The notes beneath the pieces were generated by a model, which was not told the DNA's origin, searched no databases, and worked only from the letters and a program-made list of their open reading frames with translations. 64,000 bases of DNA from Inonotus obliquus (Eukaryota > Basidiomycota > Agaricomycetes > Hymenochaetales > Hymenochaetaceae): positions 1,922,001 through 1,986,000 of the forward strand of contig JAJHTX010000002.1 in assembly GCA_032164295.1 (NCBI GenBank), written 5' to 3'. The position numbers and the translations under genes are program-made. Each line of letters begins with the position of its first letter. Positions within the stretch are counted from its first letter, which is position 1. Shown here piece by piece: positions 20,395 through 33,275 of this stretch.

Positions 20395-23300
20395 ATGATA
20401 TCAAGCGCCCACAAGACGGACGAGGAGCTTCTCGTGCTTGCGAAGAAGCAGCTTACCTTGCCCCATACAGATAATGTATTTTTGCCTTCGACTTCTGGCT
20501 TGATCGCCCTTGAGCTGAAATGAATTGCCCCCGCAGGACAAATCTTTTCCTAACGAGTATTTGGCGGAGCTCAAAAAGCATATTTCCATTTTCCCGGATG
20601 ACACAAATGTGCGTATCCTTTCCAAGCAGTGGTGAATCGCTGCCAGTTATGTCCTTGTCCTTCCTCGCGTCGTCGATACCCGCTTGGCGCTTTTCCTTCG
20701 GCAAAACGCGGTTATGTGACCAAGCCACGGCGCGACGTGTCACATATTTATTTTCCTTCGGTGGCACGTGCCAAATCTTTCAATGTGCTTTGATTGATTG
20801 TGTTTTTGAATGTTCTGACTCTATTTCATAGTTTATAATTAACCGCCAACCTTTTTCTGGATGTAAGTCAAAAGGTCGTGTTCTCTCGCCCTTCCTTTAT
20901 CAAGACTGCGCTTCTCCAATCTAGTCGGAGTTCTCACCTGCCTGGAAACGGGTTGCAACTTGCAAGTCCCGCTGACGCGAAGCACTATGGCTTCTGATGG
21001 CGGAAAGAAAGGGGGCGTCGGAAGCCTTATGGCTTATCGGGTAGGCCTGGGTGCTAGCAATCCGAATGCGTATTAGCTGATTCGAAATTAGGAGCATATT
21101 AACACCCATCCAACACACAAATCCAGTCGCAGGCAGCGTCTTTCGTCGTCCTCAAGTCCTGCAGTTCGCTCGTCAAATGCTAGACCGAGTGTGAGTAGCC
21201 GTGCAATTGAACCACTCAGACATCTCATGCAACTTCCGCAGAGCAATTTCACTGGTTCCGGCTCTGCGAGCAGCACGAGTAAATCAAGACTTAGACTCGT
21301 CAATGTCATTGGCAAAGAGAGCTCGCCCGCGTTATCCAGGGATACAAGCTCAGCTTCAGTCAACGGGCGTACTTCTTTCCAATCAAGCTTAGCTCTGGAC
21401 GCGACGACAAAATTGAATTCATCTGTGCCGATGAAGCGCCCGTTAGAAAGCCATCCGGAAAGCAACATTGGTGACAAGGGAACCTCCCGTCATACTGCGA
21501 AAAGGAAGGTCTACACACCTGAACCAATTGCATCGGAAAAGGCTCTTGGGAGGGGCGAATTGGTTCGGATACCCCTTGCAACACATGATGACAACAGGTC
21601 ACCGACGAGCTCGTCGGCTGCTTTCTCCGTCGCCCGAGATTCCTTGCCAGATACTCCCGAAGCTTTGACATCCATCAACCCAGCTGTTTCGAATGCTGAG
21701 CTGAGCCTTCACTCCGCTGCCAGAGGAATGAGAAAAGCTGCAGAGTCGTTTGTGGATGACATGCCTGTACTGCGCCAGGTTCCTGCATTAGATATTCCGC
21801 TTCCGTCTGTCTCTTTAGAGCCAGAGCTACGATTGCCTCCTATGTCGGCCCCGCTTCAAACGCAAATGTTTAACGACGGGATGTATAGAGCAATGGAGCG
21901 TCTGATGGGAATGCCCGTCGTGGGAGATGTCTGTGTAGGTGGGGATCCATGGCATTCAGATGAAGATGACGACGAGAACGTGTATGGCCTTGGGATGGGA
22001 AATAGGGACTCGGCTGGACAGTAAGTGACAAATTAGTATTGCATAATATATGACTCGAGCTACACCGACATATGTTCAAGTCTTCAGAAGTTTTTCCAAG
22101 ATGCTGGCAATGCAGAGCAATTCGATACCAATGCATCTGTCGGTGATGCTCTTAGGCGTCTCGGTCTTCCATCCCTTTCGGCGCGGTTTCCCGGGCTTGA
22201 TATCGTGCTAATGCCTCATCAAGTCATCGGCGTGGCTTGGATGCTGGATAGAGAAAAGAGCAAAAATAAAGGCGGAATCCTCAGTGATGAAATGGGTCTG
22301 GGGAAGGTCCGTTTCATTTTACCTGTGAATATCTTGTTCAAATGCTTATTTCTCCTAAAGACCGTGCAAATGTACGCCTTGGTTATCGCGGTTTTCGTAA
22401 TTTTCTCCTGATTTACGATACTAGGATTGCTACCATCATGGCTAATCGATCATCCGATCCGGCTGCGAAAACAACTCTTATTGTTGCTCCTTTGGCGCTT
22501 TTAGGCCAATGGAAACTCGAAATAGAGTTGAAGACGAATAACGGACTTTCAGTCCATGTCTACCATGGCACTGAAAAGGCGAAAGCTAAGAAGTTGCTGC
22601 AGAAGGCCGACGTTGTTCTCACAACCTACGGCGTACGTCAACTTTTTATGATTCAGAGTATCATGGAAAACTAATACATGATATATGTTCAGACTCTGGC
22701 CCAGGAATGGTTCGATGAGGAGGCGTACCTTAAGGAGGTAGAGATGGCGGCAAACGGGAAAAAGAGAAAGTCGAAAAAGAAGAATGGATTCATCACTAGC
22801 GACAGCGAAGATGAGAAAATAGAGAAAAAGAAAAGGAGGAAATGTGACTATCTAGTTTTCTTGCTGTTCGCCTGTTCTCTTACGTACTCTTTTCAGCGGG
22901 ACTTCTGTTCACAGTCTCGGTAAGCTCCATCTTCTTTCTCCTCGCACTGTTTCTCACGACCTTCACGTCAGTGGCATCGCATCGTCCTGGACGAAGCGCA
23001 GAATATCCGGAACAGGAGAACGCGTAAGTATATTGGTGACGCGCACAATTCTGTCTTCTACTCACTGGCCTACAGGTAATTCGAAAGCCGTCACTTATCT
23101 TGAAGCAACATACAGATGGTGCTTAACGGGGTTGGTTTTACTACGTATGTTTTACTGATGGAGTACTCATATCGACTGTGTAGAACCCCTATCGTCAATG
23201 GACTCGAAGACGCATACGGCCTTCTCCGCTTCCTGGAAATAGCGCCTTGGAATGGTATGCTACTGTTCCACTGCCTTCTCAAAAGGTTTGACGAATGCAT

Positions 23301-25796
23301 TTGCCAGAACGGGAGGAATTCTACAAGCATATTGTTCTGAGTTCCAAAAGACAGCGTAGGTCCACCTGCAGTCAACGAATGAGGGTACTCACTGTAGTTA
23401 TATAGCATCCCTCTGTTCCGCGCGTTTACAAGCCATCTTCGCCACTTGTCTATTGCGCCGTAGGAAAGACTCGAAGCTTGATGGTAAGAAACTTATTGAG
23501 CTCCCACCGAAAGACGTGCAGCTCGTGAAGCTAGAGTTCACTCCCGAGGAACAAGAAATATATAAAGCGGTACGTCCTAATGGCGTCAGATGCCCCCCTC
23601 TTTTTACTAACATTTTAATAGGTCGAGTCGCAGAGTCAAATGAAATTCAATAGATACCTCAGGGCAGGAACTGTCTTGAAAAACTATGCTCATGGTGAGT
23701 CACATCGTTCTCATTTCTTGCCGGTGCCTCAGTCTCAACTGCACCTCCCTTCATTTCCTCCTAGTGCTCGTCCTGCTTCTGCGTCTCCGACAAATCTGCA
23801 CTCATACTTCGCTTATTACCGAGGACGATGGAATCATTATCGATGATGAGTTGGAGAACATGGACGAAGATAAGAGAGATGATGTTATCAAAGCACATAC
23901 CGAACTGGGACGCGATTACGTTGATCGACTCAAGACAAAGCTGAGAGATGTGGCCTTGGAGCGAATGGCAGCAGAGAAAAAGGTGACTACTTGTTCATCG
24001 TACGGATCCGACAATAGCCAACTCTGTCCAGTCCACAGATGCTACTATAGCCGGAGAAGAGTGTCCATTGTGTTACGACAATTTCACGGATCCTGTCGTT
24101 ACGCGCTGCATGCACGTCTACTGCCGTGGATGTATTCGTGAGTGATATACCTTACTGGTCTATCCTGAAGCTGAGCCATGAGCAGACGAAGTCCTGGCAC
24201 GGCCCGCATCTGATGACGCAAACATGAAGGCGGATGAACGACCTTGCGAGTAATTCATTACGATTTCACGAGCCTCACACACTGATGACCGTCTACAGGT
24301 CCTGTTTGCCGCGGTGCTGTTTGCAAGAGAATGCTGTTTTCTCGAATGGCTTTCGAACCCACAGATGAAGAACTGACCGCCGTATTGAAAGGGGCGGAGG
24401 CGGAGGCAAAGGACGCCAAATCTCCTGTCAATGATGAGCATGAAGAAATGCCTGACGTTGCCTCGCTTGTCAGACCGACGAAAGGGATAGAGAAGACGAA
24501 GTCGACTGATGAAACCAAGAAGCCGCGGAAGAGGCGTGCAAAAAGGGTTGTTCTTGACTCCGACGAAGAAGGGGAAGAGGAGGACGATGAAGATGACCTC
24601 AGCGACTTCATTGTCTACACTGATGAGGATGAAGACGAAAAAGACGAGCGACGCAGACTCAAGAAACGACTTGGCAAACAACGAGCATATCCAGGTCGTA
24701 ATGAGGAAGGTAACGACACCGACGACGACGACGAGATCGTTTTTGGCCGCAAAAAGCCAATCGTTAATGCGTGTTTTGCCCCAATAAAAACGATGTCGAA
24801 GTTGCTTCCTTCGACGAAGATGAAGGTGCGCAATTATGCGCCGAAATTGACAATCAGCCAGTTAATATTTACCGTAGCATATGATGAGCAACCTTGAAAA
24901 TTGGGCTAGAGGGCATCCTGACGAGAAGGTATCTCGCACGCCTTCGGATTACCCGTGGATTCTCAAAAGCGACTCTTACTTTGCAGACAATGGTAATTTC
25001 GCAATGGACTCAAGCCCTTGATCTAGTGTCCGACTATCTGTCAAGAAGAGGCATTACGCATGTCAAGTGAGTAGTTGCATGGCTGATGACTATCAGCTCT
25101 GATTAGCCATTGGCATCCAGGTTCCAAGGAAACATGTCTCGCGAGAAGAGGGACAAGGCAATTCGTATCTTTATGAAGAAGGGTGACGCAACTGTGATGC
25201 TCATGAGTCTGAAGTGTGGAGGCGTTGGACTCGTAAGTAACTCTTAGTAAATTCTAGTTGAGACGATCCTCATTATGGCTCCGTCGACAAGAATCTGACT
25301 AGAGCAAACAGTAAGCATAAACTGTCCTTCAAATTTGGATGCATCCGCTGAGGAACATTTCGGTTAGGGGTAATTTCGTTGGACCTAGGTTGGAGTGAAG
25401 CAGTTGAAAACCAAGCATTTGATCGTGTGCATCGCCTCGGCCAGACGCGTCCCGTCTTCGTCGAACGTCTTGTCATCTGTAACACAGTGGAAGATCGAGT
25501 GCTTGCACTACAAGAGAAGAAGGCACGTCTAACTCATCGCTTTACGGACAACTTTCTCACAGCCGTTTGCAGAGGAATCTAGCTGACGGTAGCCTTGGCG
25601 AAGGGAACGGTAAAAGGATTGGGCGTACGTCATATCGATTCTAACTTATACCTAGTCTCTGACGTGCTTTTACAGGCTTGTCCGTTCGCGAACTTGCCAA
25701 TTGTGCGTGTATAATCTCAATTGTTCCAGCAGGATGTTTACCGACTATTCAACAGTGTTTGGTCTTGACCAGCACGGCAATCGTTTGGGTGATTGA
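20395..25796 (+). CDS. SNF2-family DNA-dependent ATPase with RING finger (Uls1/Rad16 type)
   Basis: This is a nuclear chromatin or repair translocase that probably also acts as a ubiquitin ligase. Helicase motifs are spread over many exons: GGILSDEMGLGK|TVQM (motif I, split by an intron near 22306), VVLTTYGTLAQEW, IVLDEAQNIRN (motif II, DEAQ), WCLTGTPIVNGLEDAYGLLR (III). A RING finger, CPLCYDNF...CMHVYCRGCI...CPVCRG, lies between the two helicase lobes (24041-24312), the arrangement of Rad5, Rad16 and Uls1. The second lobe gives MVISQWTQALDL, VMLMSLKCGGVGLNLT and the box FDRVHRLGQTRPV. A long Lys/Asp/Glu-rich insert precedes lobe two. No HIRAN motif was seen, so Uls1/Rad16-like fits better than Rad5. 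The penultimate region uses a GC-AG intron (25523-25572). The 5' end is uncertain: exons 20395-20475 and 20537-20608 look coding, but their join to the ATG-containing exon at 20987 is unresolved. Confidence 0.88.
25523..25572 (+). other. GC-AG intron near 3' end of SNF2 gene
   Basis: The exon ends CAA GAG AAG AAG and is followed by GCACGT; TTTGCAG closes a 50-nt intron before AGG AAT CTA GCT. The join gives QEKKRNLADGSLGEGNGKR, the expected family sequence after the last helicase motif. Reading straight through instead leaves the family sequence and soon meets a stop. Confidence 0.65.
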
Positions 25797-26226
25797 TGAA
25801 AGAATAGTATACAAACATAGAACCTTTTTTCGATTCTGCCTTTGTGCTGGTCACTTTATGGTTTTTTTCTGTCCCGACCTTGCGTTTTCTATTACTGGAG
25901 TTCTCTTCCTTTCAGCAACCTACGTAGTCACTCAACATGGCCTCAAGTGCACATACACATAGAGCCAATCTACTAACAGCGATGCCAGCTTCTGACTATG
26001 TTCTTGATACTGGTATCCTGATGCATAATATATACTACCTATTAATGTCTTCCATATAATCTTAAGCTGGACGAATCCGATGAATACGTGTCCTTATTAC
26101 ATAATCCGACCGTACATGGAAACACGGGACGTGGACAGCACATCTCTTACCACACACGACGCGCAAAGGGAGCCAGTGACACGCTCATCCTTCTTCTCTT
26201 ACTCCCACCATTTTTGCTGGCCAACT
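25797..26226. other. Intergenic region and SURF4 gene promoter
   Basis: There is no independent gene here. The frame of the next gene is open upstream to an ATG at 26080, but that extension does not resemble the family and the start at 26227 fits better. Confidence 0.45.
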
Positions 26227-27480
26227 ATGACCTCCCGCATCAACATTGCGCGTCCAGCGGGCGCATCAGCATACAGCCCTAGTTACAGCCCTGATCCTCA
26301 TGGATTTGGCAACTCACAAAGCAGCGGATTTCGCGCAGCAAACGCGACAGAGTCGGACAACCCACTGGACAAGTTGCGAGCTATCGCGTCAAAAATCGAG
26401 GACTATGTTGAAATTTACTCGCAACCTTTGAAACCCCATTTGCCGGCCGTTGGCCGTTTTCTCATTGTCGTCACTTTTTTGGAGGACGCGTGGCGAATCA
26501 TGACACAATGGGGAGATCAGTTGTGGTATTTGCAGAGGTTTGTGTTATTAGGTGCTCTGGGGAATTCATTCCTAACATACTCGGGTACCGTGCACTAGGC
26601 ATCGAAAGTTCCCCTGGGGGTTGTCACATACGTTCCTACTGCTCAACGTCATCGTAAGTCTTGTTCAGTTCTTGCGAAGCGAACGGTGTTACTCGGCTTT
26701 TTGTCGCTGAGCTGTCGAGACTCCTTCTATACGGCAACAGTACCGCTTACTTATCCCGCTCCATTAGGTCATGACCATCGCATCCGGTGCGGTCATCACC
26801 AAGCGACACACTGAATACGCCGTTATGGGCCTCTTGGGTGTTGTCGTTATTCAAGGATTCGGCTACGGCCTCATCTTCGACCTAACGTTCTTCCTACGAA
26901 ACCTATCTGTCATCGGCGGCTTGTTTATGGTCTTTAGCGACTCAATGATTAGCAGGAAAAAACCGTTCGCTGGTCTTCCGTCAATTAGCGAGACCGACAG
27001 GAAGAAATAGTTCGTCACAGGCATTTTCAGTCCTTGAGCGGATATTAACCCTGTCCATGGATAGCTTCCTGCTTGCGGGACGTGTATTGTTGATTTTCCT
27101 CTTCCTGGGTTTCATGATCCAAGGCAAGTGGAGCATTGGACGCGTCTTCGTCTCCATCGTCGGTCTTGCCGCATGCATTATGGTTGCAGTTGGCTTTAAA
27201 GCCAAGTGGTCTGCTGCCTTCCTGGTCCTAGTGCTCAGCGTGTTCAACGTCATTGTAAACAACTTCTGGGCCGTGCACTCTGCGCATCCTACGCGTGATT
27301 TCCTCAAGTATGATTTCTTCCAGACATTATGTTAGTATAGTTTATTCCTTGCTTGTTTGCTGGGAGCATCTCTAACAAGTCGAATTTTTGTTACTCTTAG
27401 CGATTGTCGGTGGACTTCTTCTGCTCGTGAATATGGGCCCAGGTGGTTTATCTGTTGATGAGAAGAAGAAGGTGTATTAG
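26227..27480 (+). CDS. ERV29: Erv29/SURF4 family ER cargo receptor
   Basis: This multi-spanning receptor loads soluble secretory cargo into COPII vesicles and cycles between ER and Golgi. The start at 26227 gives a short polar N-terminus followed by NPLDKLRAIASKIEDYVEIY and GRFLIVVTFLEDAWRI, the family signature. Later exons give FPWGLSHTFLLLNVIVMTIAS, VVVIQGFGYGLIFDLTFFLR, LSVIGGLFMVFSDSM and FFQTLSIVGGLLLLVNMGPG. The protein ends EKKKVY, a C-terminal dilysine (KKXX) retrieval signal for COPI return to the ER. Introns are canonical GT-AG, including one whose GT forms part of an apparent stop at 27008-27010. The family assignment is firm; Erv29 rather than another SURF4 paralogue is inferred. 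Confidence 0.93.
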
Positions 27481-27841
27481 TGTTGGGTGGTGTTGCAGAC
27501 AGCGGGAAGAATGATTCCGGCGCAAAAGCTCTGTTCGCATTTCGCATTTGATATTCCTCATCAAATGTCCTTATGTAGATTTCCGCATTTCCTACCGAGA
27601 AACGCTTTTATTTCTTTCGGGAGATTGTGTACCTCCGCTCGTAAGGCCGACTGATTTCAATATTGACAGTACTACATAGCATGCTTGCGTGACTACGAAC
27701 TAGGTTAATAAAATATGATCAGCGCAGACCTTTTCAGGTTCTTTGACACGGGATCGGCACCAAGCGGACAAATGACCAGAGTACCCATGGACTTCCTGAG
27801 TGGTAATGTCCTACGTCTAGGTTCACTTGGTCCCACTCCTC
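27481..27841. other. Intergenic region and histidine-kinase promoter
   Basis: This is the 3' flank of the SURF4 gene and the 5' flank of the histidine kinase gene. The open frame of the kinase begins a few codons before 27842 but has no ATG there. No other element was recognised. Confidence 0.4.
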
Positions 27842-30800
27842 ATGCCACGTACTCCTAACGGCGCTGAAAAGCGCAATGGAAAGCTCGTCGACAGTGCAGC
27901 ATCGATACCCAAGAGGTCCAACCATACACGCCCTGTCAATCAAGGTACGGCTTACCCAAGTCCCGCGTACTTTTTCGACGCGGACGAGTTGCCCTTGTCC
28001 AGAGCGGACAAAAGGAAAAGGAGACAGCGAGAACGAAGAGAGAGGCAAGAAGAGCAAGAGACGGTGATGCACCTGATAGAGTCGATGCGGTATGGAGGTG
28101 AGCCGAGAATACGTAATGAAAGTCGTGGTCATAGCGGAACCAGCAACGAAGCTAGTGCAGTTGGCGCGACAAAGAACACTCGCTTCGCTGCCAGAGGTTT
28201 GCGCGTACATTGGGCACGCTTCAAGCAGCGCCTCGGAACTGCAAGTGGTCCGTCAGAGTCGTTACTTGATGGTACAGGCGAATCATCAAGCAGTTCCCGG
28301 TCTCTTCGTCGCGCAAATCCACACAACCAACAGCCAGGAGATGAGACGGATGATGCCGCAGAGGTGGACGAAATTGTCGTCGACAATGTCTTAGGCACTG
28401 TTACGGGCGGCTCCCAGGCAAGCGAACATGGTGGTGAGCCAACTTCGGGCGGCGGACGCCCAGACTTGCCCGGCATCAAAAGCCAGAGCAACTCCTTAGG
28501 GACAATGGAAATACAGAACCTGGGATTCTGGGGCTCGAATAGTGTCCTCTCTTTCTTTCGCTGGGGCTTATTAGCGCTGACCAAACGTTTCTTCGTCCCA
28601 CGTTTTGAGGAATGCAAGGAGCACGAATTCCAGCGCGACACGTGGTGGTCAAGCAAGACGCTCGGGATTTTCTGCTCTCTTTTCTTTGTCGTACATTGGA
28701 TTCTCATTCTGGGCTTAGCGGTGCGCCCGTTCGCGCTCTCCGACAAGATTTTTTACTATGGTGTTGGATGTCTTATCGCGGTCCCACTCCCCTTCCTCGT
28801 TATTTTCGACTTTCCCTTCAAGAAACAGCTGGCCTATCAAGTTTACCTTGCTCTATGTGTCTGGCCTTGGTCGTTGTACACGACGGTGTTCATGCACACC
28901 TGCGACTTTTATCAAAGGCGAGGACCGGGCCATTGCGGTCTCCGCGATTTTACTGGCGTTCTTTTGTGCGTGCATCAGTTCCATATCCAGCTATCCGTTA
29001 GCGCGCCTCCTGACAAGTGTCCTAATAGTTTTTCTTGTTGCCTTCCAGCGATAGCTATGTTCGGGCTTCGTCAGACTCGTATTTCGAATGCGATCGGATT
29101 CTCCGTCTACTTCATCATAACTGTCAGTGCACGCATTCCCTTTGCTCGCCAATGCGTAACTAAGCGCATTCGTTTGTTGTTCTTCTTTCCCGTCCTGCCC
29201 AAAGTGTGTGCTCATCCTTCCAGATCACTCCGGTTTCACTCGAAGTTAGTTTGTCCGGACAGCCGCGTGTTTTTCTCTAGATTCCCCACTAAATTTCCGT
29301 TTGTTTCAGACATAATAGACGCACTACTGTTTCACGTCTTCCTCCTATACATTCACTATAAGAGGGAGCTGGTAAGTACAGTACTTGTCATTGCCAGGAG
29401 ATGTTTGACATGGACCGTTGTCATTCTTCCAGGTGGAACGTCGCAACTTTCTGCTACGAGACCAATTAAAAGCTCAATATCGTACAACCCAGAAGGCCCA
29501 AATCAATGAGCGACGGGCCAGTGATTCTAAGCGCCGGCTTACTTCGTATGTGTTCCACGAAGTACGCGTTCCCCTGAACACAGCACGTACGTTTGGTAAT
29601 TTCTACTATTGTCACGAGACATAAATTCTGGTTCTTCAGATCTTGCAGTGCAGAACTTGGAAGCAATGGATGAGATTCCCCAATCCAAGGAAATCGAGTG
29701 GAGGGCGCTCAGGGGGAGTCTAAGTATGATGTCCAAAGGTGGGATGGCTTTTAAGATTCTTGCGAGTATGACTTATCCTTGAATTGCAGTACTCAATGAT
29801 GTCCTTGACTTTGACCGCCTTGACTCAGGTCGCTTCACTACGGTAAAGACACCATATAACCTCGTAAGTAGTCATTGGATACTTCAACAATAGAAGTGAT
29901 CATGATTCTATCATCAAAGCACCAAACAATTCGCTCCATCCTTATTCCACTAGGGTTAGCTGCCAAGGCGAGAGGTCTTACCCTAATCGACGATCTTGAC
30001 AAGAACATCGAGAGAGTCGCCAGACGTGCCACTCTCGCCGCTAACGGTCTCGATGCAGTATCGATTGCAGCCGAGATGAGAAAATCGGACGAAGACGGCC
30101 TAGTATTGGGAGATGAGATGCGGCTCCGACAGGTCATCAACAATCTTGCGAGTAACGCATGCAAGTTTACCCCCACAGGAGGCCAGATACGGATTGTAAC
30201 GAGGCTCGTTTTTCCATCGTTCCCGTCAGCAATAACAGGCGAAGGCACGGGCCCTATCACGGAAGAGACAATCATTGCTCGCACAACATCTAAAGTACCT
30301 TCTGCTGCTGGAGGAGTCGAGAAGGACAGAAGAGAAGGGGACTCTGAGAAGCATGTAGCCACAAGAACCGATCAGACTGTCCCTGATTCCAGGCCTACTT
30401 CACATCACGCTAAGGAGACAGACCATAGTTCTTTAAAGTCTCTGAAGAGATCGTTTTCTCTCTGGCGATGGCAGTCATTCCGGAAGCGTGCAAATACCGT
30501 GTCCAATGATGAGACAATACATGCTCGGGATATGCTGGACGCTGCAGAGAAAGGTACGATGCCATCTGTACCGACGCCAACACCGCTATCGACAGCACAG
30601 CTTGTGCGACACAATTCGGCTAACCTGAATAGCTTGAATCGCATCATAGTCCGAATTGAGGTGCATGATACAGGGGTTGGCATTCGCCCGCGGGACCTGG
30701 TTGATAACAAACTTTTCAGGTGAGTTTTCGTTTTTAATAGCTGCAGTGGCTCGTCCCGATGAATACTCACTGTTTGTCGTTTTAGCCCCTACGTACAGAC

Positions 30801-32325
30801 AGAGGTAGGATGACTTAATTCCCGCTTTTCGGTTCATCGTCTAAACACTCGCCGCAGATAGGGAAGTATCAAGGTGGCAAAGGAACTGGCCTTGGTCTAG
30901 CTCTCGTTCGTCGTATTGTAAAGCTGAGTGGTGGACGTTTGGGAGTAAGGAGCAAGCTCGGAGAAGGAAGCACATTCTGGGTAGAACTTCGTGCGTGAAT
31001 TTTAGTACACTTCGAGCCTCGCTAAAAATCTGCTTGTTCAGCCCTCGGAGTTGGTAAGATAGATGTAAAGAACCGCCCAGAGCTCCTTCATGACGACTCG
31101 GATTATTCGGAGGGCCAGAGACAGCTTGCACTGGGACTTGAGGATCTGAAGTTCGCTCGAGCCATTGGCGAAGGGGACACGCCTTCGACCATGGTTACTG
31201 ACCAAGAAGGAGCTCTTGCGAAAGGAAGAGATACTGAGCGTTGTGCTATGACCCTGAATTCAAAGCGTGCATTAAAGAATGTCATGGATCAACGAGGACT
31301 ATTTGAGCTTGTACCTCCGCCTCTACTCAGAGTAAGCCAAGGGACACCCGAACAGACCCCAGCGCCAACATCTAAGCCCGATTTCCCACCCCCGACTCCA
31401 TACACTGCGATGCCACCGACTCCGCCTCGGTCTGGAACCGATGTTGACCATATACATTCTGCTGGTGGCGAGCCTCCTATAGATAAGGTCAACGATCGTG
31501 AAAACAAGGAGCCGCTGGGAAGACCCAGTACACCTGGCTTGCCTTCTCCGTCCTTAATGCCGTCCCAATCCGCCTCGGGTCTACTTGATACCATCACAGC
31601 TTCTTCCTCAGGCCAGTCGTCAAATCTTATACCTTCAATAAAAGGAGTACGCGTACTGGTTGTGGATGATGATATGGTCACACGCACACTTATGTCGCGC
31701 ATGCTTACTCGGTTAGGATGTGTCGTCAATACTGCGGAAAACGGGAAAGTTGCCCTTGAGAAAATCCTCGGCGGTATTATTCCTCCAAATGTCATTCGTG
31801 GAGAGCCCGGGACCGGCATGGGCATGAGTACTGGCATGCCTCCGCAGGAAATCGAACCGATACCTGACGAGGAGCAAGTATATCTGTTCGACATTGTCTT
31901 CTTAGACAATCAGATGGTGCGTAAACAGGGCTCTATACATGTACTTCCTTCGCTAACTTTCGTATAGCCTATTATGTCAGGGCTAGACACGGTTGGTGCA
32001 TTGAGAGCTTTGGGCAGAAAAGACCTAGTTGTCGGCGTGACTGGTAAGAATCTTGAGTCGCAAGGTCTGACGATAGTGTTGTAACCTAAATGACCCTTCC
32101 AGGCAACGCTCTTCTTTCCGATCAGCAGGAGTACCTTGATGTTGGCGCAGACCGGTACGCTTCTTCATGCCTTTCCTTGCAAATCCGCTCGTCTTAGGAG
32201 TTGAATTTTACAGCGTCCTGACAAAGCCTGTTTCGGAGGGCAGTTTAAAAGCAATGCTCAGCATCGCAGTCCAGCGGAAAGAAAAACGAATATCCGCTCT
32301 ACGGGACGTGGCCGCATCATCGTAG
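27842..32325 (+). CDS. Hybrid sensor histidine kinase / response regulator
   Basis: This membrane-bound hybrid kinase of a multistep phosphorelay has, in order, a long basic and polar N-terminus (about 260 residues), a block of several transmembrane helices (28650-29370), a HisKA domain with H-box [10 protein letters not shown] (phospho-accepting His near 29560), HATPase domain with N-box [12 protein letters not shown] (near 30140-30175), G1 box VHDTGVGI and G2 box [12 protein letters not shown] (30870-30910), then a Pro-rich linker and a receiver domain. The receiver shows [13 protein letters not shown], the phospho-accepting Asp in FLDNQMP, and the conserved Lys in LTKPVS. Unusually, about 145 Ser/Thr/Lys-rich residues sit between the N-box and G1 box. 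A 19-nt exon (30786-30804) supplies part of SPYVQTE. In the membrane region two introns (about 61 and 83 nt) are inferred to keep the helices in one frame. The stop is at 32323-32325. The input signal is unknown. Confidence 0.9.
30786..30804 (+). other. 19-nt exon in histidine kinase
   Basis: This short exon is flanked by TTTTAG before and GTAGGA after. With the preceding AG it encodes SPYVQTE, and then joins [14 protein letters not shown], the ATP-lid region that family members keep continuous. Confidence 0.75.
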
Positions 32326-33275
32326 CATTGACTCTCCCGCCTGGTCTTCCTTCCTTTTCTCTGCGTTACGACTCACGCTACGATTCTTTCCGTCCCGTTC
32401 CAGGGTTGAATGCCCACCGCCACGAAGTCATATCTCATTTGCTTGCAACTCGTCAACACTTTACCATTCACGATGCATTATACGCACACGATAACAGCTT
32501 TCGCTTTCGTCCATCAATTCACGTCTCGCCTTGCCGGATGTCATTTGCCACGTAGTCTTTGTATCCTTCTTGTTTTGAAATTTGGGTTGTCTTTGTTTTA
32601 CTCATATATACGGAAGTACCCGCGATAGACTCGGATACTGAATTTCTTTCTCGCCTTCTCTACACCTGGATGGACTGTCGTAGTTGTTATGCTTGTCATG
32701 TAATCATGGCCTTTGCTTCCTCATACATGAATGCTAAAATTCCATAGCACTACGGCATGTATATAATGATAATGTGTGTGTGTTTCATACGACCAATCCA
32801 GAGAAAAAGCCTTCGGTGGACGCAATTTCCTCGTGGTCAAATTGGAATAATGGGAGGCAAGAGGTGTTTACATAAGCTACCGAAAGAAAGAGTAGAGAGC
32901 TATTTGGCTTTGTTTGTGTCATTTACGAAAGTACTGACAAAACAAAATTCTCCATTTCTTTTCTTTTACGCCATTTTCCTTATCTCCTCAGCATTCTCAT
33001 TCCTTGTTGTAGGGTCATATTTATGGCGTACACGAAAATTTAGCTTCACTTTCGCTAGCAGCTCTAGCACGTCGTCATTAGCGTGCGATGATGGATTTCT
33101 AGATAGTGGTGAAAGCTACAGCTGCGCATGCTACTTGTACGATCTGAGCAATAGAGATGATGTTTTAGTCCGCATTTGATTGTAAATGGAAGAAGTCAGT
33201 CTTGTTGCTTGCTTTGAGATATCCAACGTCCGACTATAGACGAGACCAACCAAGCATGTCTTGCTCTCGACCGTC
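32326..33275. other. Intergenic region, no supported gene
   Basis: This stretch is T-rich. A 140-codon open frame (32757-33179) is present but reads as T-rich low-complexity sequence with no domain or splice partner, so it is not called. Confidence 0.45.

Noticed and set aside
26080..26226. Upstream ATG extending the SURF4 gene by 49 residues
   Set aside because: The extension has no similarity to the family N-terminus, and the ATG at 26227 gives the normal short polar start.
28129..28746. 205-codon minus-strand frame
   Set aside because: It is antisense of the histidine kinase N-terminal exon, with no domain of its own.
32757..33179. 140-codon plus-strand frame with a hydrophobic stretch
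   Set aside because: It lies in T-rich intergenic sequence; the hydrophobic run is what random T-rich DNA encodes, and there are no splice signals or homology.
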